64,000 bases of DNA from Aquabacterium humicola. Lineage in GTDB: Bacteria; Pseudomonadota; Gammaproteobacteria; Burkholderiales; Burkholderiaceae_C. The translations under genes and the position numbers were made by a program. The notes beneath the pieces are model-generated. The model had not been told where the DNA came from. It searched no databases and worked only from the letters and a program-made list of their open reading frames with translations. This document shows positions 7,979 to 16,630 of this stretch, piece by piece (the stretch's first letter is position 1; the number at the start of each line of letters is the position of its first letter). The DNA is taken from assembly GCF_030167915.1 (NCBI RefSeq), contig NZ_JARGNB010000003.1, positions 248,001-312,000 on the forward strand, in the 5' to 3' direction.

Positions 7979-9518
7979 CGAAGAACACGCCGGCCTGCTT
8001 GTACCGGTTGGTGCCCTGCTCGACGACGGCATCGCTGACGGTCGTGCGGTGCTTGCGCTGCGCGAGGAAGTGAAGCAGCCGCTCGCGCAGGCCGGCGCGC
8101 ACCGCGTCGTGGCCGGCCTCGCGGCCGAGGTCCTGCATCTCCTGCGGGTCGGCCTGCAGGTCGAACAGCTGCTCGGGCTCGTCGAGCCAGTACACGTAGC
8201 GCCAGCGCTCGGTGCGCAGCGAGAAGGCGCGCGCCTGCTGCGGCGTCTTGCCGCGCAGCAGGCGCGCCTGGCGGAAGCTGTAGTCGAGCTCGGAATAGGC
8301 GAAGTCGCGCCACGGCGGCGCGTCGCCTTCGAGCAGCGGCAGCAGGCTGCGGCCCTCGATGCGGTGGTTGTCGCCCGGCACGCCGAGCCAGTCCAGCACG
8401 GTGGGCACGAGGTCCACGCCCTCGACGAAGCGCGGGTCGACCCGGCCGCGCGTGGCATCGGCCGCCGGGCGCGGGTCGGCGACGATGAAGGGCACGCGCT
8501 GCACGGTGTCGTAGAAGAGCTCCTTCTCGCCGAGCCAGTGGTCGCCGAGGAAGTCGCCGTGGTCGGAGGTGAAGATCACCAGCGTCTCGCGCAGCAGGTG
8601 CTGCCGCTCCATCGCGTCGAAGAGCCGGCCGAGGTGGTCGTCGAGCTGCCGGATCAGCCCCTGGTAGGCCGGGCGCACCGTGCGGATGCAGTCGTCGCGC
8701 TGGAAGCTGAGACATTCCTCCTGCTGGCGGTAGGCGGCGAGCACCGGATGGGCGTCGCGCAGCTCGGCCTCGCTGCGCACCACCGGCAGGCACTGCTCGG
8801 CCGTGTACATCGCGTGATAGGGAGACGGCGCCATGTACGGCCAGTGCGGCTTCACGTAGCTCAGGTGCAGCACCCACGGGCGGCTGCCCTGCTCGCGCAT
8901 GAAGCGCAGCGCCTGGTCGGTCATGTAGGCGGTCTCGGAATGCGCTTCCTGCACGCGCGCCGGCAGGTGCACGTGGCGCATGTGCCAGCCGCTGACGACC
9001 TGGCCGCCGGCGTCGATCGCGGCGATCACGTGCTCGCTCCAGGGGTCGGCGCCGTCGTAGCCCTGCGCGCGCAGGAAGGCCGGGTAGCCGCTCTCGTCGC
9101 CGGGCGCATGGTGGCCGTCGTAGCGGTCGATCTCGACGAAGCCGCCGCGCTCGAGGAAGGTGCCGAGCTCGCTGCCGCCGTCGATCGCCAGCCGCGCCAG
9201 GCCGTCGCGGTCGGGCATCACATGGGTCTTGCCGGCCAGCGCCAGCGTGCGGCCGTGGCCCTTCAGGTACTCGCCCAGTGTGCGTTCGCCGATCGACAGC
9301 GGCACGCGGTTCCAGGTCGCGCCATGGCTGATGGGGTAGCGGCCGGTGTAGAAGCTCATGCGGCTGGGGCCGCAGACGCCGCTGGTGACGAAGGCGTTGG
9401 AAAAGCGCACGCCGCGGCGCGCCAGCGCGTCGAGGTTGGGCGTCTGCAGGTACGGATGGCCGCTGCAGGACAGGTGGTCCCAGCGCAGCTGGTCGGCCAT
9501 GATGAAGAGCACGTTCAT
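7968..9518 (-). CDS. sulfatase (alkaline-phosphatase superfamily)
   Basis: A 516-residue sulfatase. The N-terminus carries the metal-binding motif FIMADQLRWDHL. The formylglycine site is VCGPSRMSFYTGRYP (C-x-P-S-R) around residue 54, where Cys is converted to the catalytic aldehyde. A second metal site appears in FTSDHGDFLGDH. The fold fits aryl- or choline-sulfatase-like enzymes that free sulfate from an organic ester. No signal peptide is seen, so it is probably cytoplasmic. Its ATG overlaps the stop of the histidine kinase by 4 bases, an unusual coupling of an enzyme to a sensor gene. Confidence 0.88.
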   Translation of the reverse strand: MNVLFIMADQLRWDHLSCSGHPYLQTPNLDALARRGVRFSNAFVTSGVCGPSRMSFYTGRYPISHGATWNRVPLSIGERTLGEYLKGHGRTLALAGKTHVMPDRDGLARLAIDGGSELGTFLERGGFVEIDRYDGHHAPGDESGYPAFLRAQGYDGADPWSEHVIAAIDAGGQVVSGWHMRHVHLPARVQEAHSETAYMTDQALRFMREQGSRPWVLHLSYVKPHWPYMAPSPYHAMYTAEQCLPVVRSEAELRDAHPVLAAYRQQEECLSFQRDDCIRTVRPAYQGLIRQLDDHLGRLFDAMERQHLLRETLVIFTSDHGDFLGDHWLGEKELFYDTVQRVPFIVADPRPAADATRGRVDPRFVEGVDLVPTVLDWLGVPGDNHRIEGRSLLPLLEGDAPPWRDFAYSELDYSFRQARLLRGKTPQQARAFSLRTERWRYVYWLDEPEQLFDLQADPQEMQDLGREAGHDAVRAGLRERLLHFLAQRKHRTTVSDAVVEQGTNRYKQAGVFFGQW

Positions 9519-10936
9519 CGCAGCGGCAAGGGTACCTCGGGCAGGACCAGCACCGCGCGCAGGCCGCCCGCCGTGCCGCGCTCCAGCGTCAGCGAGCCGC
9601 CGTACAGGCCGGCGATCTCCTTGACGATGGACAGCCCCAGCCCGCTGCCGGGCACCGACTCGTCCAGCCGTGCGCCGCGCGCCAGGACCTGCGCCCGCCG
9701 CGACGCCTCGATGCCCGGCCCGTCGTCCTCGATCGTGATCGCCAGCCGGCCCGGGGCCTGCGGCGAGACCGAGACCCGCACCTCGGAACGCGCCCACTGG
9801 CAGGCGTTCTCCAGCAGGTTGCCCAGCATCTCCTGCAGGTCCTCTTGCTCGCCCGCGAAGGCCGCGTCCACCGGCAGCGCATCGACATGCAGGTTGATCG
9901 TGCGCGCCGCATGCAGGCGCGACAGCACGCGGACCAGGTCACGCAGCACCGGTTCCAGCGCCGTGCGCACACCGGGCAGGCCCTGGGCCGCCGCGGCGCG
10001 GGCGCGCGCCAGGTTCCAGTCGACATGGCGGCGCGCCTGCGCCACCTGCTCGCGCACCAGCGCCGGCAGGTCGGCGGCGGCCGCGGGGTCGCGGCCGGCG
10101 GCGTCGGCCTGCTGGGCCATCGCGGCCAGCGGCGTCTTCAGCGCGTGGGCCAGGTTGCCGGCCTGCGTGCGCGCGCGGGCCACGATCTCGGCGTTGCGGT
10201 CGAGCACCGCATTGAAATGGTCCACCAGCGGCTGCAGCTCCGCCGGGAAGCGGCCGTCCAGCCGCTGCGCGGCGCCGCCGTCCAGGGCCTGCAGCGCGCG
10301 CTGCAGCGTGCGCAAGGGCGCCAGGCCAATGGCCACCTGCACCAGCGCGGCGATGCCCAGCAGCGCGAAGAGCGCCAGCAGCGAGGCGCCCAGCGCCCGG
10401 TCGAAGCGGTGCGCCGCGGCCCGGGCCGGCGCGGTGTCGGCGGCCACCAGCAGCCGCCAGGAGCGCTGCGCGCCGGTCGCCGCGTCGGCACGCCGCACCG
10501 TGCGCTCCAGCACCCGCAGCTCGGCGCCCTCGGGGCCGGCCAGCGTGTGCAGGTGCAGCGCGCCGTCGGCGATCGCATCGGCCGGCGCCTGCAGGGCCGT
10601 GTCCCACAGCGAACGCGACCGCAGCACGGCGCGTTCGAGCTGCACGCCGCTGGCCGCGTCGATCTGCCAATAGAGCCCGGAGTACGGGCGCGACCAGCGC
10701 GGGTCGGTCAGGCGCGCCTCGTCGATCTGCGGTCGGCCTTCGGCATCGAGGTCGAAGCGCGCGGTCAGCTGGTCGAGCTGCGCGGCCAGCGTCGCCTCGA
10801 ACTGGCGCATCGCCTCCTGCCGGAACAGCCGGGCCAGCGCACCGCCCGACAGCACCAGCGCCAGCACCAGCGCGAGCAGCGTCGCGGCCAGCATGCGCCA
10901 GCGCAGCGAGCGTGGCCGCCGAAGCGTCTGGCTCAT
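9515..10936 (-). CDS. two-component sensor histidine kinase
   Basis: A 473-residue membrane kinase. TM1 lies at about 15-37 and TM2 at about 183-206, with a periplasmic sensor of ~145 residues and a HAMP-like linker between TM2 and the core. The phosphorylated His is H264 in GNLAHALKTPLA, the PhoQ/CreC-type H box. N box (LGNLLENACQW), DDGPGI and GSGLGLSIVKEIA complete the HATPase. It overlaps the response regulator gene upstream and the sulfatase downstream by 4 bases each. Its likely target is the phased repeat array at 11992-12041; the signal is unknown. Confidence 0.92.
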   Translation of the reverse strand: MSQTLRRPRSLRWRMLAATLLALVLALVLSGGALARLFRQEAMRQFEATLAAQLDQLTARFDLDAEGRPQIDEARLTDPRWSRPYSGLYWQIDAASGVQLERAVLRSRSLWDTALQAPADAIADGALHLHTLAGPEGAELRVLERTVRRADAATGAQRSWRLLVAADTAPARAAAHRFDRALGASLLALFALLGIAALVQVAIGLAPLRTLQRALQALDGGAAQRLDGRFPAELQPLVDHFNAVLDRNAEIVARARTQAGNLAHALKTPLAAMAQQADAAGRDPAAAADLPALVREQVAQARRHVDWNLARARAAAAQGLPGVRTALEPVLRDLVRVLSRLHAARTINLHVDALPVDAAFAGEQEDLQEMLGNLLENACQWARSEVRVSVSPQAPGRLAITIEDDGPGIEASRRAQVLARGARLDESVPGSGLGLSIVKEIAGLYGGSLTLERGTAGGLRAVLVLPEVPLPLR

Positions 10937-11601
10937 CCCGCGGCGGGCGGCACCAGCCGGTAGCCCAGCCCGCGCACGGTCTCGATCGCCTGCGGCGGCA
11001 GCTTGCGGCGCAGGCGCGCGATGAAGACCTCGATGGTGTTGGAGTCGCGGTCGACCTCGCCGGCGTACAGGTGGTCGAACAGCTCGGACCGCGCGACGAC
11101 GCGGCCCGGGCGGTGCATCAGGTAGGCCAGCAGGCGGTACTCGTGCGAGGTCAGGCTCACCGGCTCGCCGTCGATCGCGACCCGCCCCGAGCGCGTGTCC
11201 AGCGACACCGGCCCGCAGTGCAGCAGCGACGATGCCTGGCCCTGCGAGCGCCGGATCAGCGCGCGCAGCCGGGCCAGCAGCTCTTCGGTGTGGAAGGGCT
11301 TGGCGAGGTAGTCGTCGGCGCCGGCGTCGATGCCGGCCACCTTGTCGTGCCAGCGGTCGCGCGCGGTGAGGATCAGCACCGGCATCGTGCGCCCCGCCGC
11401 GCGCCAGCGCTGCAGCACGGTCAGTCCGTCGAGCTGCGGCAGGCCGAGGTCCAGCACCACCGCATCGTAGGGCTCGGTATCGCCCAGGTGCAGGGCGTCG
11501 CCGCCGTTGTTGGCCTCGTCCACCGCATAGCCCGCGCGCTCCAGCGCGGCGCGCAGCGGCGTGCGCAGCGCGGGTTCGTCCTCGACCAGCAGCAGCCTCA
11601 T
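10933..11601 (-). CDS. OmpR-family response regulator
   Basis: A 222-residue regulator. The receiver domain has acidic E7/D8, phosphoacceptor D51 (VVLDLGLP) and K101 (YLAKPF). The C-terminal winged helix carries SLTSHEYRLLAYLMHRPG and DRDSNTIEVFIARLRRKL. It is co-transcribed with the kinase (4-base overlap) and follows the PepSY gene by 4 bases. OmpR-family dimers bind direct repeats spaced 10-11 bp, which is exactly what lies in the divergent promoter region beside this cluster, so it probably controls both its own operon and the SHP/nap operon. Confidence 0.93.
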   Translation of the reverse strand: MRLLLVEDEPALRTPLRAALERAGYAVDEANNGGDALHLGDTEPYDAVVLDLGLPQLDGLTVLQRWRAAGRTMPVLILTARDRWHDKVAGIDAGADDYLAKPFHTEELLARLRALIRRSQGQASSLLHCGPVSLDTRSGRVAIDGEPVSLTSHEYRLLAYLMHRPGRVVARSELFDHLYAGEVDRDSNTIEVFIARLRRKLPPQAIETVRGLGYRLVPPAAG

Positions 11602-11605
11602 CGCG

Positions 11606-11968
11606 TCATCGCGCGCCGGCGTCCGGCGCCGCGGGGGCACGCCGCGTGGCGCGATCGTCGCGCTCGAGGGGCACGCCGCTGCGTGCATCGACGTGCAGCT
11701 TCAGCAGCCGGCCATCGGGCTGCAGCAGGCGCAGCTCGTACACCCAGCGGCCATGCTCGCGCTCGAGCTCCACCTCCAGCACCTCGCCGGGAAACGTCCG
11801 GCGCACGGTCTCCAGCAGCTTCGGCAGCGGCATCACCTCGCCGGCCGCGGCGGCGGCGCGGGCGCGGTCGTGGTCGCGCTCGTGGTCGCGTTCGCCGGGG
11901 GGCGAGGCGAGGGCCCCGGCCGCCGCCAGCAGCAGCGCGACGGGGACGGACAGGCGGTGCAGGTGCAT
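11606..11968 (-). CDS. PepSY-domain periplasmic protein
   Basis: A 120-residue protein with a signal peptide (LSVPVALLLAAAGALASPP), a His/Asp/Arg-rich linker and a PepSY domain (LPKLLETVRRTFPGEVLEVELE, then WVYELRLLQPDGRLLKLHVDA). Such small PepSY proteins commonly sit beside two-component genes and may modulate the sensor in the periplasm. ATG at 11968 is preferred over longer in-frame starts because it gives a proper signal peptide. It is the first gene of the six-gene minus-strand run. Confidence 0.85.
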   Translation of the reverse strand: MHLHRLSVPVALLLAAAGALASPPGERDHERDHDRARAAAAAGEVMPLPKLLETVRRTFPGEVLEVELEREHGRWVYELRLLQPDGRLLKLHVDARSGVPLERDDRATRRAPAAPDAGAR

Positions 11969-11991
11969 GCAGGCAGTGTGGGGTCGGCAGA

Positions 11992-12041
11992 TGAACGGCA
12001 GGTGAACGAGCACTTCAGCGCCGGTTCAGCGCCGCTTCGAA
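11992..12041. promoter_or_regulatory. array of five hexamers phased at 11 bp (OmpR-family operator candidate)
   Basis: TGAACG starts at 11992 and 12003, TTCAGC at 12014 and 12025, and TTCGAA at 12036; every step is exactly 11 bp. The array lies between the divergent PepSY-regulator-kinase-sulfatase run and the SHP/nap operon. Phased direct repeats of 10-11 bp are the usual target of tandem OmpR/PhoB-type dimers, and such a regulator is encoded next door. Binding itself is inferred. Confidence 0.6.
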
Positions 12042-12084
12042 GAATGCCTTCACACGCCACCGATCGACTGACCCGCATCAAGCC

Positions 12085-12519
12085 ATGACGACCCCGACCC
12101 GACGACTTCTCCCGACCGGCGCCCGACGGCCGCTGGCCATGCTGGCCCTCGCGACCCTGCTTGCCGCCGCGGCGGCGCATGCCGCTGACACCACGCCGCA
12201 GCAGCAGCTGCAGCGCTTCGCCGGCGAGGCTGGCGCACCGGCCGATGCCGAGCGCGGCCGGCAGTTCTTCGCCGCCCGCCACGGCGGGCAGTGGTCGTGC
12301 GCGTCCTGCCACGGCGCCTCGCCGCTGGGCGCGGGCCGGCATGACGGCACCGGCAAGCGCATCGAACCGCTGGCGCCGGCTTCCAACCCCACCGCCTTCA
12401 CCAACACGGCCCGGGTCGACAAGTGGTTCCGCCGCAACTGCAACGACGTGCTCAAGCGCGAGTGCAGCGCGGCGGAGAAGGCCGACGTGCTGGCCTGGCT
12501 GCTGTCGCTGAAGCCATGA
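12085..12519 (+). CDS. SHP-type monoheme cytochrome c (DUF1924)
   Basis: A 144-residue periplasmic cytochrome. The signal peptide ends at AAAAAHAAD (about residue 34). One heme site is seen, CASCH in GQWSCASCHG, plus the DUF1924 features GKRIEPLAPASNP and VDKWFRRNCNDVLKRECS. The family includes the Rhodobacter sphaeroides heme protein SHP, whose heme can bind oxygen or NO. As in known SHP loci, a diheme cytochrome c and a cytochrome b follow. It starts the operon that continues into nap, and the ATGA overlap couples it to the next gene. Confidence 0.88.
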   Translation: MTTPTRRLLPTGARRPLAMLALATLLAAAAAHAADTTPQQQLQRFAGEAGAPADAERGRQFFAARHGGQWSCASCHGASPLGAGRHDGTGKRIEPLAPASNPTAFTNTARVDKWFRRNCNDVLKRECSAAEKADVLAWLLSLKP

Positions 12520-13031
12520 AGACGATCCGCCTGCTGCTGCTGCCGCCGCTGCTCGCGGCGGCCTTCGCGGTCCGGGCCGACGGGCCCGCGCTGCCGGCTG
12601 CCGTGCCGCCCGCCTATCGCCAGGAGTGTGCGGCCTGCCACACGCTGTACGCGCCGCGCATGCTGCCGGCCGCGTCCTGGCACCGCATCATGACCGGCCT
12701 CGGCCGGCACTACGGCACCGATGCCTCGCTCGATGCCGACACCGTGAAACAGCTCGACGCCTGGCTGCAGGCGCATGCGATGGCCGGCGGCTGGCGCACG
12801 TGGGTGAAGGCTGGGCCCGAGGCGCCGCCCGAAGACCGCATCACGCGCAGCGCATGGTTCGAGCGCAAGCATCGCCGCATCGATGCCACCGTGTGGAACC
12901 ACGCCGCGGTGCGCAGCGCCGCGAACTGCGCGGCCTGCCATCCGCGCGCCGACGAGGGCGACTACGACGAGCACGGCCTGCGCTTCCCGGCCGGGCTCGA
13001 TGCCCGCCAGCGCCGCGCCTGGCGCGACTGA
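12516..13031 (+). CDS. diheme cytochrome c (DHC-like)
   Basis: A 171-residue exported protein: signal peptide LLLLPPLLAAAFAVRA, then two heme motifs, ECAACHTLYAP near residue 36 and NCAACHPRADEGD near 140. The architecture matches DHC, the electron donor to SHP. It overlaps the SHP stop by 4 bases and precedes the cytochrome b, so the three proteins form a plausible chain from the quinol pool through cytochrome b and DHC to SHP. Confidence 0.87.
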   Translation: MKTIRLLLLPPLLAAAFAVRADGPALPAAVPPAYRQECAACHTLYAPRMLPAASWHRIMTGLGRHYGTDASLDADTVKQLDAWLQAHAMAGGWRTWVKAGPEAPPEDRITRSAWFERKHRRIDATVWNHAAVRSAANCAACHPRADEGDYDEHGLRFPAGLDARQRRAWRD

Positions 13032-13050
13032 CCTCGACAAGGAACCGACG

Positions 13051-13905
13051 ATGAACGCCCCCCGTTCCGCCGCCGGCGCGGCCACCGCCGGCGCCACTCT
13101 CGGCGCCACCGCGTCGCCCGCGCCTGCGCGCACGCGCCGCGTGGTGGATGCGCCGACGCGCATGGCGCACTGGCTGTTCGCCGCTACCTTCACCGGCGCC
13201 TGGCTCAGCGGCGACTCCGAGTCCTGGCGCGCGCTGCACGTGACGCTGGGCTACACGATGGCAGGCGTGCTGGCCTTCCGCGTGCTGTACGGCTTGTTCG
13301 GACCCCCGCAGGCGCGCCTGTCGCTGCTGTGGCGCCGGGTGGCCGCGCTGCCGGCCTGGGGACGCGACCTGCTCGCGGGCTGGTCGCTGTCCGGGCCGCG
13401 GACTCAGTGGTCGCTGTCCGGCCCGCGGCTCCAGAAGAGCGCGGCGCTGGCGCTGGGCCTGTCGATGGCGGCGCTGCTGGCGCTGGCCGCACCGCTGGCG
13501 CTGTCGGGTTATGCCACCTTCGAGGAATGGGGCGGCGACTGGCTGGAGGAGGTGCATGAGTTCTTCGCCAACGCCGCGCTGGCGCTGGTGCTGCTGCACC
13601 TGGGCGCGATCGCCGCACTCTCGGCGCTGCGCCGCCGCAATGCGGCGCGGCCGATGCTCAGCGGCACGGCCGAGGGCCCGGGGCCGGACCTCGCGAAGTC
13701 CGACCGGCGCCCGCTGGCCGTCGCGCTGCTGGCGGCGGCACTGGCCTTCGGGGCGTGGCAGTGGCAGCAGCCACCTTCGGCTTCAGCCCCTGACGACAGC
13801 AGGGTTGAAGCGATGCGCGTCCCGAAGCGCACGATAGATTCGCCCGGAGAGACAAAGCACGAGAAGAAGGCGAAGAAGAAGGATGGAACCCGCCGCCAAT
13901 CCTGA
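13051..13905 (+). CDS. cytochrome b561-type membrane protein
   Basis: A 284-residue protein with a Ni/Fe-hydrogenase-type/b561 cytochrome b core. The start (VVDAPTRMAHWLFAATF) carries a heme-ligand His and is followed by membrane helices with further His (LHVTLGYTMAG, VHEFFANAALALVLLHLG). It should pass electrons from quinol to the diheme cytochrome. ATG at 13051 has AAGGA upstream. Unusual points are an exact duplication of a 9-residue segment (WSLSGPR.Q twice), a Lys-rich C-terminal tail, and a tail that overlaps napE by 23 bases. Confidence 0.85.
   Translation: MNAPRSAAGAATAGATLGATASPAPARTRRVVDAPTRMAHWLFAATFTGAWLSGDSESWRALHVTLGYTMAGVLAFRVLYGLFGPPQARLSLLWRRVAALPAWGRDLLAGWSLSGPRTQWSLSGPRLQKSAALALGLSMAALLALAAPLALSGYATFEEWGGDWLEEVHEFFANAALALVLLHLGAIAALSALRRRNAARPMLSGTAEGPGPDLAKSDRRPLAVALLAAALAFGAWQWQQPPSASAPDDSRVEAMRVPKRTIDSPGETKHEKKAKKKDGTRRQS
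13381..13434 (+). repeat. 27-bp in-frame tandem duplication in the cytochrome b gene
   Basis: Two adjacent 27-bp units differ at only a few bases and encode WSLSGPRTQ and WSLSGPRLQ (residues 111-128). They lie in the loop between predicted membrane helices, so the reading frame and helices are kept. Confidence 0.95.
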
Positions 13906-14056
13906 CCAGCCCGGCCCCTCCACGCAACAGGAGGAGCTGCGCACCTTCCTGTTCCTGACGATCGTTCTGGCCCCGCTGCTTGCCGTGATGGTGGTCGGTG
14001 GCTATGGCTTCCTGGTCTGGATGTACCAGTTGATAACGGGCGATCTGCCCGGCTGA
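13883..14056 (+). CDS. napE: periplasmic nitrate reductase subunit NapE
   Basis: A 57-residue protein with a polar N-terminus ([19 protein letters not shown]) and a single hydrophobic helix ([19 protein letters not shown]), followed by [13 protein letters not shown]. This length, the one helix and the VWMYQ ending match NapE, a small inner-membrane subunit of unknown exact role. It begins inside the end of the cytochrome b gene and lies 65 bases before napA, the position NapE has in nap operons. In many operons napD would come next; here it is absent. Confidence 0.85.
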   Translation: MEPAANPDQPGPSTQQEELRTFLFLTIVLAPLLAVMVVGGYGFLVWMYQLITGDLPG

Positions 14057-14121
14057 CGCGCGGTCCGCGCGGATCGGTCGCGGCTCCTCGATCAGCACGA
14101 AGTACAACGCAGGAGTCCCGG

Positions 14122-16620
14122 ATGACCAGTCGAAGGCAGTTCATGCGGGACGCCGCCGTCGCCGGCGGCGCCACGGCCACCGGCCTGCCGCAGATCGCGG
14201 CGGCCGCCAACGTCGTCACCGACTCGTCGCGCACGCAGCTGCAGTGGTCGAAGGCGCCGTGCCGCTTCTGCGGCGTCGGCTGCGGCGTCAATGTCGCGGT
14301 CAAGGACGGCAAGGTCGTCGCGACGCACGGCGACATCCAGGCCGAGGTGAACCGCGGCATCAACTGCGTCAAGGGCTACTTCCTGTCGAAGATCCTCTAC
14401 GGCGAGGACCGCCTGACGCAGCCGCTGCTGCGCATGGCCGGCGGCAAGTACGACAAGAACGGCGAGTTCCAGCCGGTGTCCTGGGACCAGGCCTTCGACG
14501 TGATGGCCGAGCAGTTCAAGAAGGCGCTGAAGGCGCAGGGCCCCAGCGGCGTCGGCATGTTCGGCTCGGGCCAGTGGACGATCTGGGAAGGCTACGCGGC
14601 GGCCAAGCTCTTCAAGGCCGGCTTCCGCTCGAACAACATCGACCCCAACGCGCGCCACTGCATGGCCAGCGCGGTCGCCGGCTTCATGCGCACCTTCGGC
14701 ATGGACGAGCCGATGGGCTGCTACGAGGACATCGAGCAGGCCGACGCCTTCGTGCTGTGGGGCTCGAACATGGCCGAGATGCACCCGATCCTGTGGACGC
14801 GGGTGACCGACCGGCGGCTGTCCGCGCCGCATGTGAAGGTGGCCACGCTGTCGGTGTACGAACACCGCTGCTACGACCTGTCCGACCTGACGCTGACCTT
14901 CAAGCCGCAGACCGACCTGGCGATCCTGAACTATATCGCCAACCACATCATCAAGAGCGGCAAGGTCGACCGCGGCTTCGTCGACCGCCACACCCGCTTC
15001 GTGATCGGCAACACCGACATCGGCTACGGCCTGCGGCCCGAGCACGAACTGCAGCGCAAGGCGAAGAACGTGGGCGACGTCGGCGGCAGCCGGCCGGCCA
15101 CCTTCGACGAGTACGCGAAGTTCGTCTCCACCTACACGCTCGACAGCGTCGCCAAGCTCGCGAACGTGCCGAAGGAGCGCCTGCAGCGCCTGGCCGAACT
15201 GTACGCCGATCCGAAGACCAAGGTGATGTCCTTCTTCACGATGGGCTTCAACCAGCACACCCGCGGCACCTGGTGCAGCAACCTGCTCTACAACCTGCAC
15301 CTCTTGACCGGCAAGATATCGACGCCGGGCAACAGCCCGTTCTCGCTGACCGGCCAGCCCTCGGCCTGCGGCACCGCGCGCGAGGTGGGCACCTTCTCGC
15401 ACCGGCTGCCGGCCGACATGGTGGTGACCAACCCGAAGCACCGTGCCGAGGCCGAGAAGATCTGGAAGCTGCCGCCCGGCACCATCCCCGACAAGCCGGG
15501 CTTCCATGCGGTGCTGCAGAACCGCATGCTCAAGGACGGCAAGCTCAACGCCTACTGGGTGATGGTCAACAACAACATGCAGGCCGCGCCCAACATCCTG
15601 CAGGAGGCGCTGCCCGGCTATCGCAACCCGGCCAACTTCGTCGTCGTCTCCGAGGCCTACCCGACGGTCACGACGATGGCCGCCGACCTGATCCTGCCCG
15701 CGGCGATGTGGGTGGAGAAGGAGGGCGCCTACGGCAATGCCGAGCGCCGCACGCAGTTCTGGCACCAGCTGGTCAAGCCGCCCGGCGATGCGCGCTCGGA
15801 CCTGTGGCAGCTGATGGAGTTCAGCAAGCGCTTCAAGATGGAAGAGGTGTGGCCCGAAGCCCTGCTGGCCGCCAAGCCCGAATACCGCGGCAAGACGCTG
15901 TACCAGGTGCTGTTCCGCAACGGCGTGGTCGACAGCTACCCGCTGGCGCAGACCGACCGCGCCTATTCGAACGACGATGCGGTGGCCGCCGGCTTCTACG
16001 TGCAGAAGGGCCTGTTCGAGGAATACGCGCAGTTCGGCCGCGGCCACGGCCACGACCTGGCCTCGTTCGAGACCTACCACGAGGAACGCGGGCTGCGCTG
16101 GCCGGTGGTCAACGGCAAGGAAACCAAGTGGCGCTACCGCGAGGGCTACGACCCGTACGTGCCCAAGGGCGAGGGCGTGCGCTTCTACGGCCATCCGGAC
16201 GGCAAGGCGGTGATCTACGCGCTGCCCTACGAGCCGGCCGCCGAGGAACCCGACAAGGACTTCCCGTACTGGCTGTGCACCGGGCGCGTGCTCGAGCACT
16301 GGCACTCCGGCTCGATGACGCGGCGCGTGCCGGAGCTGTACCGGGCCTTCCCGAACGCGGTCTGCTACATCCACCCGGAGGATGCGAAGGCCCTCGGCAT
16401 GCGCCGCGGGGACATGATCGAGATCGCGTCGCGGCGCGGCTCGATGCGCTCGCGCGTCGAGACCCGCGGCCGCAACAAGCCGCCGCGCGGGCTGGTCTAC
16501 GTGCCGTGGTTCGACGCCAGCCAGCTGATCAACAAGGTGACGCTGGACGCCACCTGCCCGATCTCGCTGCAGACCGACTTCAAGAAGTGCGCCGTCGCGC
16601 TGAAGAAGGTGCAGGCATGA
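14122..16620 (+). CDS. napA: periplasmic nitrate reductase catalytic subunit NapA
   Basis: An 832-residue molybdoenzyme, the normal NapA length. It starts with a Tat signal ([14 protein letters not shown]). The [4Fe-4S] site is CRFCGVGC with a later Cys in GINCVKGY. The Mo-ligand Cys lies in [12 protein letters not shown], and the C-terminus has the pterin-binding domain ([16 protein letters not shown]). It reduces nitrate to nitrite in the periplasm with bis-MGD molybdenum, taking electrons from NapB. It is preceded by napE and followed after 10 bases by napB. Its Tat chaperone NapD is not encoded beside it. Confidence 0.97.
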   Translation: MTSRRQFMRDAAVAGGATATGLPQIAAAANVVTDSSRTQLQWSKAPCRFCGVGCGVNVAVKDGKVVATHGDIQAEVNRGINCVKGYFLSKILYGEDRLTQPLLRMAGGKYDKNGEFQPVSWDQAFDVMAEQFKKALKAQGPSGVGMFGSGQWTIWEGYAAAKLFKAGFRSNNIDPNARHCMASAVAGFMRTFGMDEPMGCYEDIEQADAFVLWGSNMAEMHPILWTRVTDRRLSAPHVKVATLSVYEHRCYDLSDLTLTFKPQTDLAILNYIANHIIKSGKVDRGFVDRHTRFVIGNTDIGYGLRPEHELQRKAKNVGDVGGSRPATFDEYAKFVSTYTLDSVAKLANVPKERLQRLAELYADPKTKVMSFFTMGFNQHTRGTWCSNLLYNLHLLTGKISTPGNSPFSLTGQPSACGTAREVGTFSHRLPADMVVTNPKHRAEAEKIWKLPPGTIPDKPGFHAVLQNRMLKDGKLNAYWVMVNNNMQAAPNILQEALPGYRNPANFVVVSEAYPTVTTMAADLILPAAMWVEKEGAYGNAERRTQFWHQLVKPPGDARSDLWQLMEFSKRFKMEEVWPEALLAAKPEYRGKTLYQVLFRNGVVDSYPLAQTDRAYSNDDAVAAGFYVQKGLFEEYAQFGRGHGHDLASFETYHEERGLRWPVVNGKETKWRYREGYDPYVPKGEGVRFYGHPDGKAVIYALPYEPAAEEPDKDFPYWLCTGRVLEHWHSGSMTRRVPELYRAFPNAVCYIHPEDAKALGMRRGDMIEIASRRGSMRSRVETRGRNKPPRGLVYVPWFDASQLINKVTLDATCPISLQTDFKKCAVALKKVQA

Positions 16621-16630
16621 GGAGGACCGC

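Noticed and set aside
7932-10673. A plus-strand open frame of about 900 codons opposite sulfatase and kinase
   Set aside because: Both minus-strand genes have intact active-site motifs and 4-base overlaps; the plus frame shows only shadow composition.
12042-12084. An FNR site (TTGAT-N4-ATCAA) for the nitrate reductase operon
   Set aside because: No such palindrome is present before the SHP gene, nor before napE or napA; only a lone ATCAA appears.
14057-14121. A hidden napD gene between napE and napA
   Set aside because: Only 65 bases separate the two genes, too few for NapD (about 90 residues), and no NapD-like frame overlaps the neighbours.
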